Assembly: GCA_002150815.3 (NCBI GenBank)
Contig: NDFF03000094.1
Span: 100,205-164,204 of the forward strand
DNA from: Grammothele lineata
Taxonomy: Eukaryota > Basidiomycota > Agaricomycetes > Polyporales > Polyporaceae
Length of the DNA: 64,000 nt
Direction: 5' to 3'
Shown in pieces: positions 1 through 11,838 of this stretch. The position numbers were made by a program, and so were the translations under genes. The notes beneath the pieces are model-generated. The model had not been told where the DNA came from. It searched no databases and saw only the letters and a list, made by a program, of their open reading frames with translations. Position 1 is the stretch's first letter. Each line of letters starts with the position of its first letter.

Positions 1-986
1 TTACCCTCGCGCAGGACCTCAAGATCAACACTCTGTGCGTTTCCTACTCGAGCCAACTACTGATATTCGTCCGCTGACGTTCACAATTTCTAGAGCGAGT
101 CCTGTTCAGTGCGGTTGGTGCTTCTGGCTTGCATTCATCGCTTTGGCGGGTTGGCTGATCCTATGTCAGAACCTTCGCAGTTCTCGTGGCAAGGCGGAAC
201 CCCTCCCTACTACCTCTCACTCATCCCCGGTAAGCTGTGAGTTGGAGGGTCGGACTTCTCTTGCTAATCCATAACTTCTCTAGCTGGCCAACCTGCTGCC
301 GCAGCTGTACGTCAAGTCACTGGATGACCAATTGCATCAACTCACTATCACTTCTGTACAGCTTAAGCAGTTCCCTGTCATCCAGAACGGCCAGAGTCTG
401 ACGTGGGTGGTCGACATGCCCAGTGGCAGCACCTTGTAGGTCACCATTACATGCATGTATCGATGACCATGGATTAATCCCGTGCTCCCAGCTCGACCAT
501 GATGCGGGACAGCACCGGAGCGCAAGCATTCTCGGACATCCAGACTGTGCAGGCTGGTCCCGATTCAAGGTTCATTTCCATCTAGCGCTTATGGCCATGG
601 CTTACCCTGTTATCAGCTGCCTTAACGGATCCTCGATGACGTCTATGTCGACGTCGGCGGGAACTTCTGCAACTACGTCTTCGGCGTCTTCGACCTCACA
701 CGCTGTTGCGAGCGTCAAGCAGAAGTCAGTGGAACTTGAATGCACCTTTGGAATGGACTACTAACTGAGAATGGTGCTCTACAGCGATGCGCCCACCACC
801 GCATCGTCCGGTGCGACTGCAACTGCGACTGCGACTAGCGCGGCCACAACCACCTCGGGTGCGACTGCAGCGAAGACTACTGACGCCGGCCCGACCAGCA
901 GCAATGCAGCGAGCCTCCATGCGTCAGCTGGAGCCATCGGTATCGCTGGATTACTCGGTTTGGCTGGTGCTGCGCTTCTGGGTTGA
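1..986 (+). CDS. Secreted Ser/Thr-rich, probably GPI-anchored protein (5' end off the window)
   Basis: I read eight exons: 1-34, 94-113, 170-229, 284-306, 362-435, 492-569, 617-724 and 785-986. They give 198 residues after the window edge. The visible start, TLAQDLKINT, looks like the junction of a signal peptide and mature protein, so probably only the signal peptide is missing. A compact N-terminal domain follows, containing FSWQGGTPPYYLSLIPAGQP, LTWVVDMPSGS and MMRDSTGAQAF. I recognise this pattern from basidiomycete cell-surface proteins, but it has no function I can name. Next comes a Ser/Thr/Ala-rich stalk likely to be O-glycosylated. The protein ends in a hydrophobic stretch (AIGIAGLLGLAGAALLG) typical of a GPI-anchor signal. 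Most introns are 53-60 bases and all phases close. The role is probably cell-wall or surface related, which is inference. Splicing is confident; function is open. Confidence 0.72.
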
Positions 987-1374
987 AGGCCAAGTGGATT
1001 TTTGTCCGTGGCGGCGCGATAGTGAGCACAGACTATACCAACTCTCGACAGAGACGATTGTCGTAGCATACCTATGTGAATCCAGCGATAAGCAGAGCTC
1101 TAAACGTCTTTAGACGCGAGTCCGATTATGGATGGATTGTGGCTTGAGCGCGGTGAGAAGATGCCATATTGGGATGCGATACGGTCACGTGGTGGGCGCG
1201 TCGGGGGAGATTTGAAATGGATCGAGATTGGGCCGATGAAGAAAAGGGCGGATTGGCGATTTCTGTTGGCTCTTCGCACTCGACGGGGCGCGTGAGCTCT
1301 CCCGTCATCCGTCCAGTTGCTGCCTACAACATCCGTCTCTGCTTATCTGCCTCTCCCCGCCTCCTCTCCTCCCC
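987..1374. other. Intergenic, promoter side of the CaaX repeat gene
   Basis: This 388-base gap lies between two genes on the same strand. It becomes C/T-rich just before the next ATG (about 1335-1374), as is common in fungal promoters. I see no gene in it. Confidence 0.5.
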
Positions 1375-4300
1375 ATGTCTGCCGCCGTCGATGAGACAGC
1401 GCAGCCCATCGCCGTCCTCCAAGAGACCTCCGACGCGCCTCTCGCCTCTGACGTAGACGCACCGGTCGTCGCCCCCGACGCGCTCAAGCTCAAAGAAGTC
1501 TTGGCAGAGGATGAGGTTCTCCTAACAGAGAACGGTGTCGTCGACTTTGTCACGGAGGACCTCAAAGTTGAGGACGTGGTCGAGCCATCCGCTGTCGCGA
1601 ATGGCTCAGTGGAGGATGGTGAGGCTGAGCCCACCCCTGCTCCGCGGGCCGAGGTGCGTCCCGTTCATCTCACACGACCAAATGGACAACAAATGATGTA
1701 TTTATGTGCTGCCACAGGTAGAGAATGCTGCTGTCGAGGAGACAGCAGTGAGCGAGACCGTGGAGGAGAGTGTCCCCGAGGTGGACGACGTTGCAGCTGG
1801 TACGTATGCATACATGTGCTGTGTGGCCACTGCTTCGGGTACTGATGCATGATGCATCACCAGTCGACGAGGCCGACGCGGCCGAGCCCGCCGCTGTCTC
1901 TGATACCGCTGCTCCCGTTGAAGATCCAGAGGTGACCCCTGCTACTGCTGCTGTGGCTGAAGAGACTGAGGTGGTCGTCCCCGAAACCGAGCCCGTCGCT
2001 CCGGCTGAGCCGTCCGAAGAGCCTGCTCCCGCTTCCGAGCCACTGGAGACTGCTTCTGCTGAGGCGGTCTCTGAGGCGGTTGAGCACGCTGAGGTCGAGG
2101 CCCCGGTCGAGGCTGAGGCTGCAGCGCCCGAGAAGGAGCCCGAGGCCGTGGACGAGGAGGCGCCCGCTGTGGAAGAAGCTTCCGTCCCCGCGGATGTCAT
2201 TTCCGAAGACGTGCCTGTTGCCACTGGGGACGCCCCATCCGCCGTGGAGGAGACAGCCGCGGCAAGTGAAGAGGTTGCTGCTTCGGAAGCGGTTCCTGAG
2301 GCCGTTGAAGAGACTCCCGCTGTCGCTACTTCTGAGCCCGCGGAGGTCGAGGTCGAGGTAGTCGTTCCCGCCGAGCAACCCGAGGCGGAGGAAACTTTGG
2401 CAGAAGAGGCGCCTGTTGTGCCTGAGGCTGAAGTTTCCGTTACTGAGGACGCGCCTGCCGCTGTCGTGGAACAAGCCGAACCGGCGGAAGAAACGGCACC
2501 TGTCGAAGATACCGCTGCTCCCGCTGAAGAGCCTAGTGTGGTCGAGGAGATCGCGGCGCCTATTGAGGAAGTCTCGACCCTCGTGGAGGAGGTTCCCGCC
2601 GCCGAGGAGGCTCCTGCTCCCGTCGAAGAAGCCCGCAAACCTGAAGAGGAGGTCGTCGTGGCTACCGAGACACCTGCCGTTCAAGAGGAAACCCTCGCGC
2701 TAACCGTTGAAGAGGCTGCGCCCGTCGAAGAGGTTCCCGTCGAAGAGGAAGCGCCCGCCGCCACCGTCGAGGAAGTCGCCGCTCAGCTGGAAGATACGTC
2801 TGCTGAGGCCGTTGAAGAAGCCGAGACGATTGTTGTGGCTGAAGAAACCCCTGCTGAGGAGACTGCTGCCCCCGCTGTCACCGAAGAGATCACTATTGAG
2901 GCGCCTGCGGACATCGAGGAATCTCCAGCTGTTGAAGAGCCGGCCGCCACCGAAGAAGTCGCTGTCATCGAGGAACCTGCCGTCGTCGAAGACTTGACAC
3001 CGGTCGAGGATGCTACTCCTGTAGAGCCCGAGCTTGCAACTGAAACTGCCCCGGAGGAAGTCATCCTCGAGTCTGCTCCTGAACCTGTGGCGGATGCTCC
3101 CGCTGTGGAGGAGGCCACAGAAGTCGAGGCTCCCGTAGACATCCCTGCTACCGAGATTGAAGAGGCTGCACCTGCGATCCCTGAACCAGAGGCGGCCAGC
3201 GAAGACGCCGCCGTGGTAGAGGAAGCTGTTCAAGAGGAGTCTACTCTAGAGGCGACTGAAGTTACTGAAGCCGTCGAGGAGGCGCCTGCTCCTTCAGAGC
3301 CCGCAGTCGTCGAAGGGCCCATCATTTCTGAGGAGCAGATCCCGACTGAGGATGCAGTGGTTGTTGAAGAAACCCCTGAAGCGCCTGTCGAGGAAGTGTC
3401 GGCTGAGGAATCAGTCTCCGCGGCGGAAGAGGTAGCTGTTGTTGCTCAGGAGGCTGTCGTTGTCCAGGATGCACCGGTTGCAGAGGTCTCTGCCCTTGGT
3501 GTCACAGAAACTGTGGAGGATGTCCCTGTCGTCGAGACGGTGGAAGAGGTCTCTCAACCCGTCGTCGTCGAGGAAGAGCTCAGTGCGGCCTCTGCCGCCC
3601 CGGAGGCCGAGATGTCTATCGAGGAACCGGTCGCCGAGGAAACATTCGTTTCGGAGGATGTTACTGCTATTGAGCCTGAAGCCGATGCCAATATCGAGGT
3701 AACAGAGCCTGCTGAGACTGTTGTTGCTACCGAGGAACCCCTTGTCGAGGAAGAATCGGTGGTCGAGGCAGTCGAGGCGGTCGAGACGGTCACTGAGGTC
3801 GTCCCTGCGGTAGAAGAAACTACCGTCCCGGGGCCTGAGCAAGAGGCTGTCGAGGAGACTCTAGCGCAGATCGAGGTTCCTGTAGTCGCAATCGACGCAG
3901 CTCAGGACGAGCCTGCCGAAGAAGCGGCTGTCGAGGCCGAGCCGGTAGCAGTACCTCGTAGCCCATCCACCCAGGAGCGGCCCAAGTCCCCGTGGACTCC
4001 GTCTTACAGCGTCACTACTCAAGGCCCGGGTACGACCGTCGTTGAGGAACAAGAGATTGAGGCGCTGGAGCAGCTCCCGCCGAAGGTCGAGGAAGCTGAG
4101 GAGGTAGTCCCGACCCCCCAGGTCGAGGTCACTGCTGAGGTGAGCAATTTTGACGTATACGATCCCATAGTCACTCAGACGAACCTTCCCAGCCTGAGAC
4201 AGAGGCCACAGAGCAAAGCTCTGCACCAGCGGCCGAAGTCGACCGTCCCAAGTCGCCTTCTTGGGTGCCCTCGTACTCCGTTAGCTCTCAGGGTGCAAGC

Positions 4301-5945
4301 CCCATCCACACGCCCAGCGTGCAAGCCGCCGAACTTCCTGAAGAGATCTCTGTCCCCGCAGCCGAGCCCGAACCTGAGCCCGTGGTTGAAGCTACACCTG
4401 TCGTGGACACAGTCGAGGCCCCCGCTGAATCGGAGCCCGTTGTAGAGGTAACCACACAGCCAGAGGTCGCTACTGAAGATGTCGTCGAACAGGAGTCGGC
4501 CGTAGAGGTACCTGCTATCGTCGAACCCGAAGTCGTGGAGGACACCGCTGTTGTTCCCGAGCAGGTTACGGTTGAAGAGACTTCCGTTCCCGTGATCACG
4601 ACCGAGGAGGTGGATGCCCCCAAGGTGAGACGCGATGCCTGTCATGTTGGCGATCTGATCCTAATGTCCATCTTACAGGCTGAGGAGGAGCCCAAGACGC
4701 AGTCTTGGGTACCCTCGTACTCGGTCAGCTCTCAGGGCTCAAGTCCTCTCCACGTGGCCCAGGAGACCTCTGCCAACGCCGACGTCGCTGAGATTGAGGC
4801 CCTGCCTGCCCCCGCGGTAGAGGTTGAAGTCCCTACAGAGCCATCTCCCATGCCAGCGGTTCTGGTTGAAGAAGCCGTCTCTGCTGAGCCTGAAGCAGAG
4901 CCCGCCCCTGCGGCTGTTGAGGAGCCCGTCATCGCCGCGCCGGTGGCCCTTGCTGCTGTGGCGCCAACTGAGCCTGAAGTGGTCCCGGAGGTCGAGGCTG
5001 AAGCTGAAGCGCCTACGCCTGTCATCGTGACTGAGACTGCGACTGAAGTGGTTGCTCCAGTATGTCACTCCCTCTAGGCTCTATCGTTCTGGTCGGTTTG
5101 CTGATCCATTGCCAGGTACCGAGAGCTGTCACTCCCAGCGTCGACGAGAGGCCCAGGTCTTGGACGCCTTCTTACTCAGTTACGCAGCAGGGTAACAGCC
5201 CTCTCGCGAGCCCCGTGCCGCCAAAGATGGAGCTCGAGGAGGAAGAGGTACCTATGGCCACGGAGCAGCCCACCATCGTCGTCGAGGAGCCCACGGTTCC
5301 TGTAGTGGAGGTGAGTTACTAGAATCGTTCTACATGATAGGTCAGTCATCGCTTACCGGAAGATTCAGCCCGTTAACGGCGAAGTCGTCGATGCTCCTCC
5401 TTCGCGTCCTTGGACTCCGTCGTACTCGGTGACACGGCAAGGCCCTGGTTCCGATGTCGGTGCCGATGAGGAGACTCCCGCTGCTACTAACGACGAGAAG
5501 GCCGAGACCAACGGCAATGGCGTCCATACTTTCCCCACCACCGAGGAGCCTAAGGTTGCTACCAAGTGAGTGGTATAATTCCCTTTCTTAAGTTCGATGT
5601 TCATGTGAAATCATTAGGCCCAGCCTCCTTCGCCTCGCACCCGTCGATGAGAACGAGCAGATGATCGAGGTGCCTGAGTCCGCTCCTGCTGCTGAAGTGT
5701 CCCCGACTACAGCGCGAACGCGTCACGAATCGACAACCTCCTCTCGTTTCTTCCCCGGCGGTTGGTTCTCCAGCACAACGAAGCTTCCGGAGGAGGGCCG
5801 TACGTCACTCGAGATCGCCACCGGCGAGTTCTCAAGGTCTAACTCCGAGTCGACGGCATCTCCTGCGATCGAGGCACCGGCGAATACCCCTATCGACGGC
5901 GAATTGGACGACAAGAAGAAGCAGAAGTGGTGTGTTATCATGTAA
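1375..5945 (+). CDS. Large Ala/Glu/Val/Pro-rich protein with WxPSYSVxxQG repeats and a C-terminal CaaX box
   Basis: Eight exons (1375-1653, 1718-1799, 1864-4139, 4193-4624, 4679-5059, 5116-5310, 5369-5565, 5618-5945) give exactly 1390 codons. Residues of about 120-820 are an unbroken run of short Glu/Val/Ala/Pro units such as VEEAPA, likely disordered and strongly acidic. Five copies of W(T/V)PSYSV(T/S)xQG follow; four of them lie near the start of separate exons. The last residues are KKKQKWCVIM, a CaaX box ending in Met behind a basic patch. That is the form farnesyltransferase prefers and resembles the K-Ras4B tail. The likely fate is attachment to a membrane face with a long acidic tail exposed. 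I do not recognise a described family. A scaffold or membrane-coat role is only a guess. The ATG at 1375 is the first in frame after a C/T-rich leader. Confidence 0.8.
3993..5443 (+). repeat. Five coding copies of WxPSYSVxxQG
   Basis: Copies start at 3993 (WTPSYSVTTQG), 4262 (WVPSYSVSSQG), 4706 (WVPSYSVSSQG), 5161 (WTPSYSVTQQG) and 5411 (WTPSYSVTRQG), each 33 bases. Each is preceded by a Pro/Arg/Lys/Ser stretch such as ERPKSP or ERPRS and followed by a Gly/Ser/Pro turn. Copies 2 to 5 lie 27-70 bases after a 3' splice site, which suggests growth by exon duplication. Confidence 0.9.
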
Positions 5946-6859
5946 ATCGGCATCTCCCTAAGTGTCAATTTTGCTTTACTCGTCCCATCATTACTTTCCA
6001 TCTTTCATACCATCATCTTTCACGACTGTAACGACCTTACGCTACATCTGTTGCTGTGAATATGCGCACGTACTACATACATCCGTCTTGGTTAATCCAC
6101 CACTCACATCACAATCCTTCTATGGGTATCCGACGCTGCCGTGGTCATATCTGCATTCGTGTCAATCAACATACGTTAGCTTCCTCGCTTTTGGATAGTG
6201 ATGATAAGGCTTCATTCTTTCCGCCACCTCAAGTTGAAGTTGCTGGCTCTACTACAAGACTCACGGCTGTGGCATGTCAGGTTATCCAGACGTGCGCCAT
6301 GGCGACCTACTCAATTGATCTCGTATTGAGACGCGGTGGTAGGGTGCCAGTTGACGCCTCTAGGTAGGAGACTAACGATGTGAAAATGCGCCTTGTGTGC
6401 TGTTCGCGTCCCCACAGGCGAATGACCCTTAGCACAGGAGACTACAACAAAGTGAGTATTTGGCGAAGAGCAAGCTCCGGTCGTGGCATTACATTCAATC
6501 ATTGCTTTTCAAAACCAGATCCACAGTTGTACTGGATCACGCAGAATTAAATCCCCTCTTCCCAGGAATTCAAGCACTGTGAAAAGGCTCGAGCATGAGG
6601 ATATGTGAGGCCGACGGTCGCTACGTCACCCCTTCTGAGCGCGATTCCTCGTTCTTGCTGTCAATGGTGCGTTTATATACTAGCCGATCCACACGTTTAG
6701 GTATACACTGTCCTCGTGCTTTGGTCGCCTGAATTGACCACCAAGACCTCCGAAAAGACCTACCGCAGCGCTGGCAAAAACTAGCTACACGCATACTACG
6801 TAGAGGACAAGGTGAAATACAGTCACAACATGATGAACATGATCCAAAAATTCTATGCC
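5946..6859. other. Intergenic between convergent genes
   Basis: This 914-base stretch separates the 3' ends of the repeat protein gene and acetate kinase. Short open frames occur on both strands, but none shows a convincing start, splice pattern or family resemblance. It probably holds two 3' untranslated regions. Confidence 0.5.
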
Positions 6860-8446
6860 TTACCCCTGCCAAAACTTTGAGTCAAGGGCACACTCCTTCG
6901 CCATTTCGAGCTTTCAGAAATCTTCATCAGCATACTGCAAGCGTAACCACAGCAATGAAGAGCCCGTACCTGTTCGTCCGTCCGGCACACAAGTACACGA
7001 TGACTGTCACACGTCTGGCTGATGTCTACGACAACCCCGTCAATCCCGTCCACCTTCCCGTTAGCCTCTTTGTCCAAAGAAAATCCGAGACAGGCTGTGT
7101 GCGCCACAACGGTCTCACGCAGCTCGACACTACGTTCACCAATGCCACCGGCGAACACGAGCGCATCGACCTTTCCGCCAAGCTTCACGTAGTATCCGCC
7201 CATGTAGTCCAAAATGCGGTCCAGGAACACGTCGAACGCCAAGCGATATTTATCCTCATCATCCGCGACATCGTCCCCGCGCGCCCTACGCTCCTCAATG
7301 TCCTTCATGCGGTTCACGACCTCGCCAAAGTCGCTCGTACCAGTGACCGCGGCCCAGCCGGAGCGCATGTTCAGGACGTCCTCGGCCTCGGTGACGTGCA
7401 CGTCTGCGGCGAGCGCGGGGTCGTGCGAGATCCGGCCCGCGCGGTTCGTGTAGTGGAAGATGAGCGCGGGGTCAATCGCGCCTGAGCGCGTCGCGCCAGG
7501 GAGGCCGGACACGGGCGTGAGACCCATTGTCGTGTCGACCGACCGACCGTTCCTGATAGCGCATACAGACGCTCCAGAGCCGAGGTGGAGCGCAATCAAG
7601 TTGACCTCTGCTGAGTCCTAGGAAGAGAGCGTGAGATTGGGCGCGAGGGGAGTGGGGCATAAGTGGGCACACCTTCTTGAGATAAGAACTGACGGCTTGG
7701 AGTATGAACGCGTCTGCGAGGACCAGATTATACCACTGGACACCAGGACAATAAACAAAGAGGCTTACAACTCAGTCCATGGAAACCGTATTTCTTCAAC
7801 CCGCGCTTCTTCGCGATGTCCTGGTCGATCATATACATCGATACATGCGGCGGCATCGTACGGTGGAACGTCGTGTCAAAGTACGCGATAGACTTCGCGT
7901 GGGGCAACGCCTCAATGCATGCCTGCATGACGGACAGAGCACCACCATTATGCCTACAGGAAGTCGCGCACATCGTCAGTGAGAGCGAATTCTGACGTCA
8001 TACACGCGTTGGACTCACAGCGGCGCGAGGTCAGAGAGACGCTCGATGTGATGGTAGCTCTCGTCGGTAATGACGACGGGCTCGTAATAGTCGCCCCCGT
8101 GAACGACGCGGTGACAGACATTGACAATGTGTGAGCGGTCGATATTCGCTTCGCCCTTGAGGTACTCGAGAAAATGTGCGAAGGCGGTCGCGTGGTCGTG
8201 GACGTCTTCTGCACGTTCCTTCTTCGCCTCGCCGCCTTCGCTATGCGAAGCGAGAGAGAATGAAAAGAGCGCAGGAGGAGTCGAGATGTTGACAATGGTC
8301 GAGGAAAGAAGGAGGTCGACAGTGTTATGCGTTTCCCTGCTGGAGGATCCACTGCGTCGCCGAAAGAGTGAGATCTTGAGAGAAGAGGACCCTGCATTGA
8401 CCGCGAGGATGAGCCCCGGCGAGTTCAATGTCGGATTCCCTGACAT
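6860..8446 (-). CDS. ack: Acetate kinase
   Basis: This enzyme interconverts acetyl phosphate plus ADP and acetate plus ATP. Five exons on the minus strand (8446-8019, 7953-7769, 7713-7673, 7617-6970, 6910-6860) give 450 residues. Family landmarks appear in order: AVNAGSSSLKISLF (phosphate-binding start), HRVVHGGDYYEPV with the catalytic Arg, SIAYFDTTFH with the catalytic Asp, KYGFHGLSYAFI, IALHLGSGASV, PGATRSG, VFAGGIGERS for the adenine, and CRTDEQ near the end. The last splice is placed so that the tail reads LEMAKECALDSKFWQG, as family members do; a nearer acceptor would truncate it. About 45 residues of Ser/Glu-rich sequence are inserted near residue 50 compared with bacterial enzymes. 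The neighbour across a shared promoter region is phosphoketolase, which makes its substrate. The enzyme is expected in the cytosol. Confidence 0.95.
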
Positions 8447-8530
8447 AATGAGTTAAGAGAGAAAGACGTGCTGGAGAGAAAGGACTAGTAGTCGGAAGAA
8501 AGGCGGCCGTTGGCCAGGCTGAGGTAGATC

Positions 8531-8538
8531 TAAATATT
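8531..8538 (-). promoter_or_regulatory. TATA-like element for ack
   Basis: TAAATATT on the plus strand reads AATATTTA on the minus strand, about 85 bases upstream of the acetate kinase start. Confidence 0.4.
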
Positions 8539-8935
8539 CTGGGTAAGGAGCCCTCGGTGAAGAATAAGGTTGTGGAGTGGCCGCGAGGATCTACCTGGAG
8601 CAAAGGCTTTGCTTCACGCTACCTCACCGCATCCATCTATAGAGTGCGGCCAGGAGACAAGGAGGAGGCTTGAATATGCACCAGCAAAGTCGGCTACCGC
8701 CCGTCCTACCCCAAGCCTGAAGTTGGTGGATGCCTGCAGACATCAGACAGCGCATTGGACGCGCCTGCGTGATGGGGAAAGGAGCGTGTGACGGCGCGTG
8801 ACGAGACGCGTCAAGCGGCCCGGAGTTCCAGCAGCCATTGACGCGGGTCTGACGCGTCCTGACGTCGATGTCCTCCGCCGCACGCCCTTGCCTTCGTTCA
8901 CCCTCTCCAAATCGCCTCCAATCTGCGCCTGCTGC

Positions 8936-8945
8936 CATAAATATG
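8936..8945 (+). promoter_or_regulatory. TATA-like element for xfp
   Basis: CATAAATATG lies about 83 bases upstream of the phosphoketolase ATG, in otherwise GC-rich DNA. Confidence 0.45.
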
Positions 8946-9027
8946 GGATTCCGTTCAGGATTATGCCCTCTAGAAATCCGCGTTCACTCAACTGTGCCAA
9001 GCCGACACCTCTTACTTCAACGTAATA

Positions 9028-11838
9028 ATGCCTGGGCAACTCCTCTCCCAGCCCAATCCTCCTCCAGATCCGTCTCAGATCCCAGATTCCATCCTTGAGT
9101 ATGCCATCAAGCTGAACACAAACGGCGTACTGTCCTCCGAGGAGAACTCTTCCCTTATGCAGTTCTGTCGTGCTGCAAACTACATCGCAGCTGGTTAGTC
9201 TGCGTTCTCGGCCGCGCAAGCTCACATATACTGAGTACTTATGCACTCGTAGCCATGATTTTTCTCAAGGATAACCCGCTCGTTGAGCGTGAAATCGTCT
9301 CGGAAGACATTAAGCCCCGTCTTCTTGGTCACTGGGGAACATGTCCTGGTCTCACCCTCGTCTACGCCCACATGAATCGTCTCATATGCAAGAACGGCAT
9401 CGATGCTCTTTACGTCGTGGGACCGGGACATGGCGCGCCCGGCATTCTCTCATGCCTGTGGCTTGAGAACTCGCTTGGGAATTTCTATCCTAGATACACA
9501 CGCGACAAGGAGGGTCTTTCGGCCCTCATCAAGTCTTTCAGTTCACCAGGCGGTTTCCCTAGGTGTGTTTCTATGCGCATATATGCGATTACAACACGCT
9601 CACCAAGCATATAGCCACGTCAATGCCGAGACGCCAGGTTCAATCCACGAAGGTGGTGAACTTGGTTATGCCCTCAGCGTCTCATTCGGCGCCGTTATGG
9701 ATAGGCCAGACTTGGTCTGTGTGTGCGTCGTCGGTGATGGCGAGGCCGAGTCCGGCCCTACTGCGACGTGAGCTTTCGCTCATGCTCCCTCGCTAAGACG
9801 GTTTCTGACAACTACCTAGGGCATGGCACGGTTATAAGTATATTGATCCTGCCGAGTCCGGTGCGATTCTCCCCATCGTCCACGTCAACGGCTTCAAGAT
9901 CTCCGAGCGCACCATATACGGTACTATGGACGACAGGGAACTCATCGCACTGTTTACGGGGTACGGCTATCAAGTTCGTATCGTTGAGGATCTCGAGCAT
10001 ATCCACGACGATCTCGCAGCGAGCATGGACTGGGCGCTGTCCGAGATCAAGAAGATTCAGAATGACGCCCGAAGCGGCAAGCCCATCACCAAACCCCGTT
10101 GGCCTGTATTGATTCTGCGCACGCCCAAGGTATGTCTTGCCTTCCTGTCGATATATACATCAATCAATATACATAATGACTATAGGGCTGGTCTGGACCC
10201 AAAGAGCTTCACGGCCAGTTTATCGAAGGCTCGTTTAAAGCGCACCAGGTGCCGCTTCCTGCAGCGAAGAAAGATGCCAATGAGCGGGAGATGCTGCAGG
10301 AATGGCTACTCTCTTATAAGCCCAAGGAGCTTTTTGGGGAGAACGGCCAACCGAATGACGCTATTCTGTCCCTGATTCCTAGGGATGAGAACAAACGGCT
10401 CGGTATGCGCGAGGAGGCGTACAAAGCTTACACGCCGCTCAAAGTCTCCGATTGGAAGCAGTTTGGCGTGGAGAAGGGCAGTTCCAAAAGCTGCATGGCT
10501 GTCACGGGCGAGCTGCTAGATGCTGTTGCGCAAGCGTTAGTGTCCTGTTCCTTCTTCATCCGACTGAGAGGTTCACGTAAGCCCACAGGAACCCAAGTTC
10601 ATTCCGCCTTTTTTCTCCTGATGAACTGGTGTCCAACAAGCTCGATGCCGTGCTACGTCATAGTGGCCGGAACTTCCAATGGGATATCGCATCTCGTGGC
10701 AATGGTGGACGCGTCATCGAGATCCTTTCCGAACATACATGTCAAGGCATGTTGCAAGGCTACACGCTCACTGGCAGGACGGGTCTCTTCCCGAGCTACG
10801 AGGCCTTTCTAGGTATCATCCACACGATGATGGTTCAATATGCGAAGTTTGTCAAAACCGCGTACGAAGTACCCTGGCGCCAGCCCATAGGCTCTATCAA
10901 TTATGTCGAGACGAGTACATGGACGAGACAGTGAGTATATGGGTGCCTGTTTGTTAGATGGCAAGAATGAGGCTGACCAGGCCACCAGAGAGCACAACGG
11001 GTTCTCGCACCAGAACCCGTCGTTCATCGGTGCGGTGTTGAACCTCAAGCCCGCCTCAGCGCGTGTTTATCTACCCCCCGATCCTAACTGCTTCCTGTCG
11101 ACGATGGCCCATTGTCTTCGTGCGAAGAACTACGTGAACCTCATGGTTGGTAGCAAGCAACCTACCCCTGTGTGGCTGAGCCCAGAAGAGGCTGACAGGG
11201 TGCGTTTATAAGCTTCCGCTCTAGTGTTAGCTTGCGACCCATCCCCTCAATTCCAGCATTGCATCGCGGGCGCGTCGATCTGGAAGTTCGCTTCGACCGC
11301 CGAGGGCTTGTCTCCTGACATCGTCCTAGTCGGTATCGGGGTTGAGATGACCTTCGAGGTCATCGCCGCAGCCGTACTCCTCCGCTCCGTGCTCCCTGCG
11401 CTGCGCGTGCGCGTAGTGAACGTGACGGACCTGATGATTCTCGGCCCCCACGGCTCACACCCGCACGCGCTGAGTGACGAGGGCTTCGACTCGCTCTTCA
11501 CTCCAGACAAGCCTGTGATCTTCAACTACCACGGGTACCCCGTCGAGCTTCAGGGGCTGCTCTTCGGCCGCCCGGGGCTCGGGAGGATGAAGATAAACGG
11601 ATACCGAGAGGAGGGAACGACGACGTCCCCGTTCATGATGATGTTGCTGAACGGCACGAGCCGGTATGACCTCGCGGCGGAAGCGGTCCGGCGCACGGTG
11701 CGGTTGAATGCGAGGGTGGAGATTGACGCGCATGTCACGATCAGTCATATTATGCACCTCGCGCAGAAGGATAGGGCGTACATACTTGAGCACGGGGCGG
11801 ACCCGGAGGGTACGTTTGACGTGCCGGAGTTCAAGTGA
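9028..11838 (+). CDS. xfp: Xylulose-5-phosphate/fructose-6-phosphate phosphoketolase
   Basis: This thiamine-diphosphate enzyme splits xylulose 5-phosphate (or fructose 6-phosphate) with phosphate into acetyl phosphate and glyceraldehyde 3-phosphate (or erythrose 4-phosphate). Eight exons (9028-9193, 9253-9562, 9615-9767, 9820-10129, 10186-10535, 10589-10930, 10989-11199, 11257-11838) give 807 residues, the usual family length. Landmarks are [31 protein letters not shown], the diphosphate-binding [61 protein letters not shown] and the C-terminal FNYHGYP. Reading starts at 9028 ([12 protein letters not shown]), the first ATG in frame. The protein is expected in the cytosol. Acetate kinase, which uses the acetyl phosphate, is divergently adjacent. 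The gene appears intact. Confidence 0.96.

Larger units (their letters stand above)
8447..9027. promoter_or_regulatory. Shared divergent promoter region of ack and xfp
   Basis: These 581 bases separate the ATG codons of the two divergently transcribed genes. A TATA-like element lies about 85-90 bases upstream of each start, which supports both start choices. Several matches to the short fungal CreA consensus SYGGRG are visible (for example CTGGAG near 8471 and GTGGAG near 8573), but so short a motif is expected by chance. Coordinated control is inferred from layout only. Confidence 0.6.

Noticed and set aside
1670..2684. Minus-strand open frames of 322 and 275 codons rich in Ser/Ala/Thr/Gly.
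   Set aside because: They mirror the GCN/GAG-type low-complexity repeat on the plus strand; repeated codons without TTA, CTA or TCA keep the other strand open.
4140..4170. A 31-base intron in the repeat protein gene ending at CCCATAG.
   Set aside because: It is too short for a usual spliceosomal intron and puts the next exon out of frame; the 53-base version ending at 4192 keeps the WVPSYSV module in frame.
6935..6969. A 35-base last intron for acetate kinase ending in YADEDF.
   Set aside because: The 59-base alternative (6911-6969) gives LEMAKECALD after CRTDEQ, as in other acetate kinases, and is a normal intron length.
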